Shown: positions 42,443 to 47,435 of the stretch, piece after piece | Numbering within the stretch: position 1 is the stretch's first letter | How the letters are laid out: every line of letters starts with the position of its first letter | Assembly (NCBI GenBank): GCA_947589165.1 | Contig: CANQCH010000001.1 | Location: 1 to 47,435, forward strand | From: an uncultured Bacilli bacterium | GTDB taxonomy: Bacteria > Bacillota_I > Bacilli_A > RF39 > UBA660 | DNA length: 47,435 nucleotides | Direction of reading: 5' to 3' | Translations under genes and position numbers: made by a program | Notes under the pieces: model-generated | What the model saw: only the letters and a program-made list of their open reading frames with translations | Told to the model about the DNA's origin: nothing | Database searches by the model: none

Positions 42443-43228
42443 TTATCTTTTCGTTCTTTCGCGGCGCTTTTCTTGATTTTGATTTAAGTACACATCTATT
42501 TGGGCAAGTTCTTCCCAAATTAGAGCCATTTCTTTTAAAATAGCGTCTTTCTTAAAGGGGACCGTCGCCGTTTTAAGTTCCATCATTAATTTAGTTAAAG
42601 TCGTTATTTTCAGCTTTATAGTCGCCTTTAGACCATTATCGGCCATTTGGCGATATTTTAATTCTAATTCTTCTAACAAAGTTATTTGGTTATCTTCCGT
42701 AGGAATAATAGCGTCTTTGGAACTATTTTGGGGTTTTAAATTATTTTTCATTACCAATAATTTTTGCGTTAAATAATTTAATTTTTTTTGATATTCTTGA
42801 TAATCCGCTGGTTTAGCTAAATGAAATTTTATTTTTAACCATTCTTGCAGCAAGGAATCATTTTTAATCGTGGCTTTACTAGCCATAAATAAAGAAAACA
42901 TAACAGCTAATAAACTTCCTCCAATGGCAAGCGGCGCAAAATAAGTAATTTGGGCCACACTAGCTAAAATTAAAATTAATCCGAGTAATGACATTCCTAA
43001 CCAGAAGCCAAGCTTTTTGATAAAAAAGCCAATTAATTCGGGCGAAAAGAAATTAAACTTAGGGGCTAAATTATTCGGCCAATGGTAGATATTTTCTTCT
43101 TCGCCATGAATATCCGCTAAAAGAGCATCAATTTTTTCTCTTAAAATAACCGGATCATCATTATTTAACGCTTGACGTCTAATTTTAGTTAATTCTTTTA
43201 AATAGTAACTTATCTTAGCATTAAACAT
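42443..43228 (-). CDS. Membrane protein with coiled-coil tail, unknown
   Basis: A 261-residue protein: cytoplasmic helical head (about 1-70), two membrane segments (about 70-92 and 95-117), then a long charged helical tail rich in Lys, Leu and Glu that looks coiled-coil. Ends in a very basic cluster. Not recognised. Strong AAGGAGGG SD. It follows dtd by 19 nt in the rel-dtd unit. After its stop another frame stays open for about 65 codons, see findings. Confidence 0.75.
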   Translation of the reverse strand: MFNAKISYYLKELTKIRRQALNNDDPVILREKIDALLADIHGEEENIYHWPNNLAPKFNFFSPELIGFFIKKLGFWLGMSLLGLILILASVAQITYFAPLAIGGSLLAVMFSLFMASKATIKNDSLLQEWLKIKFHLAKPADYQEYQKKLNYLTQKLLVMKNNLKPQNSSKDAIIPTEDNQITLLEELELKYRQMADNGLKATIKLKITTLTKLMMELKTATVPFKKDAILKEMALIWEELAQIDVYLNQNQEKRRERTKR

Positions 43229-43246
43229 TGTATCCCTCCTTGCTAT

Positions 43247-43681
43247 TTAAAATTCTAAACTTATGGTAATTGGCCCATCATTAATTATATTGACTTCCAT
43301 ATCTGCCCCAAAAATTCCGGTAGCAACTTTAACTTGTTCCAATAATAATTCATTAAAATAATTATATAAAACGATCGCTTTATCGCCACTTAAAGCTTGA
43401 ACATAACTAGGCCGATTCCCTTTGGTAGTATCCGCATATAACGTAAATTGCGAAATCGATAAAATTTCGCCTCCCACATCTAAAAGGCTTTTATTCATCA
43501 CCCCATTTTCATCATCAAAAATACGTAAATTAAGAATTTTTTTGACCATTTTCATGATTTTTTCGGGATTATCCCCTTCTGTAAAGCCAACCAAGACTAC
43601 TAAGCCATGGTTAATCTTACCTACCACTTTATTATCGACTTTAACCGAACTTTCTTTACTTCTTTGCACTATAACTCGCAT
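43247..43681 (-). CDS. dtd: D-aminoacyl-tRNA deacylase
   Basis: A 144-residue DTD, which removes D-amino acids (and Gly from tRNA(Ala)) from tRNA. Family motifs: opening MRVIVQRSKESSVKV, LSISQFTLYADTTKGNRPSY (about 76-95, with the SQFTL active site), and ending NDGPITISLEF (the Gly-cisPro-type motif seen as DGPIT). It begins 9 nt after the rel stop, the usual rel-dtd pair in Bacillota. Confidence 0.96.
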   Translation of the reverse strand: MRVIVQRSKESSVKVDNKVVGKINHGLVVLVGFTEGDNPEKIMKMVKKILNLRIFDDENGVMNKSLLDVGGEILSISQFTLYADTTKGNRPSYVQALSGDKAIVLYNYFNELLLEQVKVATGIFGADMEVNIINDGPITISLEF

Positions 43682-43690
43682 AATTTTCTC

Positions 43691-45817
43691 CTATAAATTT
43701 TTCGCCACATTTATTACATTAGGCATAACTTCTAAAGTATTCATAACAGTAGTTAAAATATTGGTATTTTTAACTTGTAAATTAATTTCATATACGACGC
43801 GACCATCTTTTTCAATTGTATTACAAGATCTAACCGTCGCATCTTTTTTGCCAATTTCCGTGATAATTTCGGCGAGTAAATTTTTATTTTCATTAACCGT
43901 TACATAAATATTAGTATAATAATTATTACTACTATTTTCATTCCACGTAACGTTAATCGTTCTTTCATCTTTCGTCATAATATTGGGACAATTTGCTTTA
44001 TGAATGGTAATGCCTTGACCCTTAGTAATATAACCAACGATGGCATCACCTTTAACGGGCATACAACATTTAGCCATATTGACTAAAATATTTTCGGCGC
44101 CATCAACTAAAACATCACTTTGATAGTTAACTTTAGCGACTTTTGGTTTACGTTCTAATAAAACATCATCAACCGCATGCTTTTCTTCCGTAATTAAACT
44201 AATTATATATGCTGCCGTATAACGTAGGGAACCAATAGATAGATAAATTTCATCTAAATCTTCTAGTTTTAAATCGGTCGTAATTTTCTTGATGGCTTCA
44301 TTATTAAATAACGTATTAAAACTTAATTTGCGTTTCCGTAATTCTTTTTCTAAAATATCTTTTCCTTTTACAATATATTCATCACGGTCTTTTTTACTAA
44401 AATAAGCCTTAATTTTCTTTTTTGCTTGATTAGTTTTGGCAAAATTTAACCAATCTTTATTGGGCGTTGCATTAGGATTCGTTTTAATGGTAATAATATC
44501 ATCATTATGGAGTTCCGTTGCTAAGGGAACAATTTGTTCATTAACTAAGGCCCCAACGGTCGTATCGCCAATTTTGGAATGAATCCGGTAAGCAAAATCA
44601 ATTGGCGTACTACCTTTAGGTAATTCCATAACATCCCCATTGGGCGTATAGACATATATTGAATCACTAAAGATTTCGGATTTGACGGCATCTTCAAAAT
44701 CCAAATCTTCTTGATTTTCGCCAGCTTCAATGACGTTCCGGAACAATTCTAATTTTTGTTCCATAATACTTTGGACTTTTTTAGCCCCTTTTTCTTTATA
44801 TGACCAATGGGATGCTAAACCTTTTTCGGCAATTTCATCCATTTCATAAGTTCGAATTTGCACTTCAAAGATTTGGCCATCGACGCCAAAAACAGTCGTA
44901 TGTAAGGATTGATACATATTTTCTTTGGGATTGGCAATATAATCTTTAAATCTTTTCGGCATTGGACGAAAATGGGAATGAATTAAACCAATAACGGTAT
45001 AACATTCACTTTCTTTTTCGACAAAAATCCGTAAAGCTAAAATATCATAGATTTGATCCCATCTTTTCCCATTATTTAATTTATTATAAATACTATAAAC
45101 ACTCTTAACTCGACCTTTAATTTGGAATTTAATACCTGCTTCCGTTAAGATTTCGATTAAAGCTTGTTTCATATCTAACAAATAACCATTTAAATCCGTA
45201 ATCGAATCATTTAATTTTTCTAAAATATCATTATATACATTGGGTTTTAAATAATATAAGGATAAATTTTCTAACTCACTCTTGATGGAATTAATCCCTA
45301 ATCGATGGGCAATCGGCACTAAAACATCCATTGTTTCTTCGGCTTTTTCTTTTTGTTTTTCCGTTGATATTGCCCAATTAGTCCGCATATTATGTAACCG
45401 GTCCGCCAATTTAATATATAAAACGCGCACATCTTCAATTAAACCAATTAAAATCTTTCTTAAATAATAAGCACTACTTTCATTTTGATCCGGTAATTCT
45501 AATTTATTAATTTTTGATATGGATTCGACAATTTTAGCTACTTCGCTCCCAAATTCTTCATTTAATTCTTCCACGGTTACATCCGCATTATTAATTACTT
45601 CATGTAATATTGCCGCCACTAAAGTTGTATCATCAACATTTAAATCTAATAAAATTTTACATACTTCTAAAGGATGCGTAATAAAATCATCCCCGGTTAA
45701 CCGTTTCATACCTTTATGTTTTTCGGCCGCATATAAATATGCTTTTTTAATTAACGCATAATTTTCGCGTTTTTGAAAAAGCGGTTCTAATTCGGCAAAA
45801 GTAATTCCTTTAGTCAT
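43691..45817 (-). CDS. rel: RelA/SpoT-type (p)ppGpp synthetase with altered hydrolase site
   Basis: A 708-residue long RSH protein. Order: hydrolase domain (about 20-170), synthetase domain (about 225-350; IYDILALRIFV, RFKDYIANPKENMYQSLHTTV and EVQIRTYEMDEIAEKGLASHW), TGS (YTPNGDVMELPKGSTPIDFAYRIHS), the Cys-rich zinc-finger-like domain (MAKCCMPVKGDAIVGYITKGQG) and C-terminal ACT. The hydrolase keeps Arg39, His48, His72, Asp139 and Asn143, but has Glu73 for Asp and Asn76-Asn77 for the Glu-Asp pair. The synthetase looks intact. ATG at 45817 follows AGGTGAG; a GTG 3 codons up overlaps that SD. First gene before dtd. Confidence 0.95.
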   Translation of the reverse strand: MTKGITFAELEPLFQKRENYALIKKAYLYAAEKHKGMKRLTGDDFITHPLEVCKILLDLNVDDTTLVAAILHEVINNADVTVEELNEEFGSEVAKIVESISKINKLELPDQNESSAYYLRKILIGLIEDVRVLYIKLADRLHNMRTNWAISTEKQKEKAEETMDVLVPIAHRLGINSIKSELENLSLYYLKPNVYNDILEKLNDSITDLNGYLLDMKQALIEILTEAGIKFQIKGRVKSVYSIYNKLNNGKRWDQIYDILALRIFVEKESECYTVIGLIHSHFRPMPKRFKDYIANPKENMYQSLHTTVFGVDGQIFEVQIRTYEMDEIAEKGLASHWSYKEKGAKKVQSIMEQKLELFRNVIEAGENQEDLDFEDAVKSEIFSDSIYVYTPNGDVMELPKGSTPIDFAYRIHSKIGDTTVGALVNEQIVPLATELHNDDIITIKTNPNATPNKDWLNFAKTNQAKKKIKAYFSKKDRDEYIVKGKDILEKELRKRKLSFNTLFNNEAIKKITTDLKLEDLDEIYLSIGSLRYTAAYIISLITEEKHAVDDVLLERKPKVAKVNYQSDVLVDGAENILVNMAKCCMPVKGDAIVGYITKGQGITIHKANCPNIMTKDERTINVTWNENSSNNYYTNIYVTVNENKNLLAEIITEIGKKDATVRSCNTIEKDGRVVYEINLQVKNTNILTTVMNTLEVMPNVINVAKNL

Positions 45818-45902
45818 TTTTCTCACCTAAAATAATATATTTTTATAAGTAAAACTTACATTCTCATTATATACCAAAATGCAAGGTTAATAAAGGTGAA
45901 AT

Positions 45903-47210
45903 ATGGCCAAAAAGGAAAATCTTTTCTTAAAATCAACATTTATTTTAATTATCAGTGGCTTTTTAACCAAAATATTAGGCTTTTTAATTCGGATTATTTA
46001 TAGTCGAATTATTGGCGAAGTAGGTGTTGCTTTATATTCCATTGCAACACCGACCTATTCTCTTTTACTTACGATTTCATCATTAGCTATTCCCACGGCT
46101 ATTTCCAAATTAATCGCCGAAAATATGGCCAAAGGTAACCGCAGTATCAAGATTTTAACAACCAGCGCGGCGATTATTTTAACCATTAATTTTTCTCTAA
46201 TTATTATAATGCTTTTGACGAGTAAATTCATTGCCAATAATTTACTGCAAGAACCGCGTAGTTATCCCATTTTAATTGCTATGGCACTAACTTTACCTTT
46301 TGTCTCCATTTCCAGTGTCTTTAAGGGCTATTTTTATGGCAAACAAAACATGGTTCCCCATGCCACTAGTAATGTTTTAGAACAAATCGTGCGGATTATA
46401 ATCATTTATTTAGTACTACCCAAGCTAATGAATATTAATGTCTTATGTGCCGTCGTTGGCCTAGTTTTACTAACCATTATTTCCGAAGTTTCCAGTATTA
46501 TTGTCTTTTTATTTTTTCTGCCGGCCAAAATAAAATTAACAAAAGCCGATTTAAAACCAAATTTTACGACCACGAAAAATATTTTAGATATTTCCTTACC
46601 TACGGTTTCTAGTCGGATTATTGGTAATATTGGCTATTTTTTTGAACCTATCATTTTAACTAATTTATTACTTTTATCTGGTTATTCCAATAGTTATATT
46701 TTAACGGAATATGGGGCTTATAATGCTTATAGTCTTTCTTTATTAACGATGCCTTCTTTTTTTATCGCCGCGGTTTCCATGTCCATCATTCCCGAGATTG
46801 CCAAGTTTTATACCCAAAAAAACTTTAAAATGGTAAAAAGACGAATTAAGCAAGGTTTACTTTTTGCCCTTTTAATTGGCATCTTTTTTTCCTTTTTAAT
46901 TTTTGTTTTTCGGGATCAATTACTATTTACTCTATATAAAACCACGAAAGGTAGTAATTACATAAAAATTTTAGCTCCCATTTTCGTTTTATTTTATTTA
47001 GAAGGTGTAATTATTTCTTCTTTGCAAGCCTTAAATAAAGCCAAAATTACGATGAATATTTCTTTATTTGGGGTCTTAATAAAGTTAATTATTCTAGCCC
47101 TTTTTTCGCTTTTCCATATTGGAATTTATAGTCTAGTAATATCGGAAATTGTAAATATTTTCTTTGTCGTTTTTACCAATTTATACTATTTAAAAAAAGT
47201 AATAACTTAA
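45903..47210 (+). CDS. SpoVB/MurJ-like polysaccharide flippase (MOP superfamily)
   Basis: A 435-residue membrane protein with 12 to 14 membrane segments. The opening KSTFILIISGFLTKILGFLIRIIYSRIIG-like segment and the ALYSIATPTYSLLLTISSLAIPTAISKLIAE region are typical of the SpoVB/YtgP group, which flips lipid-linked wall or polysaccharide precursors. It is shorter than most SpoVB (about 520). AAAGGTGAAA SD. Divergent from rel; ended by two hairpins. With mltG and PAP2 this supports an active cell wall. Confidence 0.87.
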   Translation: MAKKENLFLKSTFILIISGFLTKILGFLIRIIYSRIIGEVGVALYSIATPTYSLLLTISSLAIPTAISKLIAENMAKGNRSIKILTTSAAIILTINFSLIIIMLLTSKFIANNLLQEPRSYPILIAMALTLPFVSISSVFKGYFYGKQNMVPHATSNVLEQIVRIIIIYLVLPKLMNINVLCAVVGLVLLTIISEVSSIIVFLFFLPAKIKLTKADLKPNFTTTKNILDISLPTVSSRIIGNIGYFFEPIILTNLLLLSGYSNSYILTEYGAYNAYSLSLLTMPSFFIAAVSMSIIPEIAKFYTQKNFKMVKRRIKQGLLFALLIGIFFSFLIFVFRDQLLFTLYKTTKGSNYIKILAPIFVLFYLEGVIISSLQALNKAKITMNISLFGVLIKLIILALFSLFHIGIYSLVISEIVNIFFVVFTNLYYLKKVIT

Positions 47211-47242
47211 TCAGTTATCACTTTTTCCTAAATTGAAATTTG

Positions 47243-47269
47243 AACCGCACCACAAGGTGCGGTTTTTTT
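47243..47269 (+). terminator. Terminator of the flippase gene
   Basis: AACCGCACC (47243-47251), ACAA loop, GGTGCGGTT (47256-47264), then T-run. A weaker hairpin overlaps the flippase end at about 47195-47227. Confidence 0.9.
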
Positions 47270-47310
47270 GATAAAATAAAAGAGCCCTACCCGGCAAGGA
47301 GGACTCATAA

Positions 47311-47388
47311 ATGAATTATACTCAATTAACAGAAAAAAAGAAAGTAGAAATTGATATATTGAACTTGTCAATAAAAAGTAGACAGTAA
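47311..47388 (+). pseudogene. IS30-like transposase, N-terminal fragment
   Basis: A 25-codon frame opening MNYTQLTEKKKVEIDILN, like the N-terminus of IS30-family transposases (MNYxxLTxxERxxIExL). Similarity stops after about 18 residues and the frame ends at a TAA. Strong AAGGAGG SD. The break coincides with the end of an IS3-like element, which probably interrupts the gene. Confidence 0.6.
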
Positions 47389-47435
47389 AAAGTTATTATT
47401 TAAACCCTAATTGAGTTCTATATTCGATTGGGGTT
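47359..47435 (-). mobile_element. IS3-family element, one end (runs off the window)
   Basis: On the minus strand the frame ending at 47396 reads TPIEYRTQLGFK then stop; TPxEYR is the classic C-terminal motif of IS3-family OrfB transposases. The 37 nt beyond the stop (to about 47359) would be the element's end. The boundary at 47359 is estimated from where the IS30-like similarity is lost. Confidence 0.6.
47396..47435 (-). CDS. IS3-family transposase OrfB, C-terminal end (partial)
   Basis: Only the last 12 codons and the stop lie in the window: TPIEYRTQLGFK. The TPIEYR motif near the C-terminus is typical of IS3/IS150 OrfB (DDE integrase). The rest of the gene lies to the right of the window. 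Confidence 0.6.
   Translation of the reverse strand, partial: TPIEYRTQLGFK

Noticed and set aside
1..47435. TGA read as Trp (Mollicutes code)
   Set aside because: Trp is encoded by TGG throughout and TGA ends genes such as trxA and gatA in the expected places.
1..47435. CRISPR array, tRNA or rRNA genes
   Set aside because: No regularly spaced repeats and no cloverleaf or TTCGAATC-type T-loop in any intergenic gap.

Overview
The window is a very AT-rich (roughly 30% GC by eye), densely packed chromosomal segment from a low-GC Gram-positive bacterium. Gene content and order resemble Bacillota, class Bacilli: ireB-ruvX-DUF1292, mltG-trmR-trhP1-trhP2-greA, dnaG-rpoD-trmK, and rel-dtd-hisS-aspS near rarA. 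The small gene complement and many short-linker operons suggest a genome-reduced, uncultured Mollicutes-related lineage; this placement is inference. TGG encodes Trp and TGA is used as a stop, so translation table 11 applies.

Layout. 1-5.7 kb: a phage-like membrane protein, then a rightward operon for cell-wall and tRNA functions (ireB, ruvX, DUF1292, mltG, trmR, trhP1, trhP2), then greA on its own consensus promoter. 5.7-11.7 kb: rnhC, cvpA, trxA, uvrC, a single-domain IMPACT protein and two unknown genes. 11.7-17.5 kb: an orphan RnfC/RnfD-like pair, dnaG-rpoD-trmK, and a VrrA/YqfQ-like gene. 17.6-24.2 kb: a PilC-type pilus platform protein, a prepilin peptidase, a 31-residue membrane microprotein, SpoIIM-like protein, mnmA, an HTH protein, an anchored exoprotein and a PAP2 phosphatase. 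24.2-24.5 kb is a gene-free AT-rich stretch carrying an array of ACCTTAT half-sites. 24.5-29.2 kb: DUF2726 protein, ZIP transporter, a 44-residue Asn/Arg/Ser protein, a Xer recombinase, rarA and gpsA. 29.3-33.4 kb (minus strand): a candidate 6S RNA, a wall hydrolase, a HerA-like ATPase and two anchored exoproteins. 33.5-45.8 kb (minus strand): gatCAB, two unknowns, asnS broken by a stop codon, aspS, hisS, a membrane protein, dtd and rel. 45.9-47.4 kb: a SpoVB-like flippase and IS30/IS3 remnants at the right edge.

Main biological story. asnS carries an in-frame TAA exactly in the linker between its two halves. The same locus has an archaeal-type AspRS and a complete GatCAB, which together could make Asn-tRNA(Asn) indirectly. 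Other points of interest are an RnfC/RnfD pair that has lost the NADH/FMN glycine loop and the flavinylation motif, a Rel protein whose (p)ppGpp hydrolase ED pair is changed to NN, and a HerA ATPase co-oriented with two anchored exoproteins and a wall hydrolase. There are no tRNA or rRNA genes and no CRISPR array that I could see.
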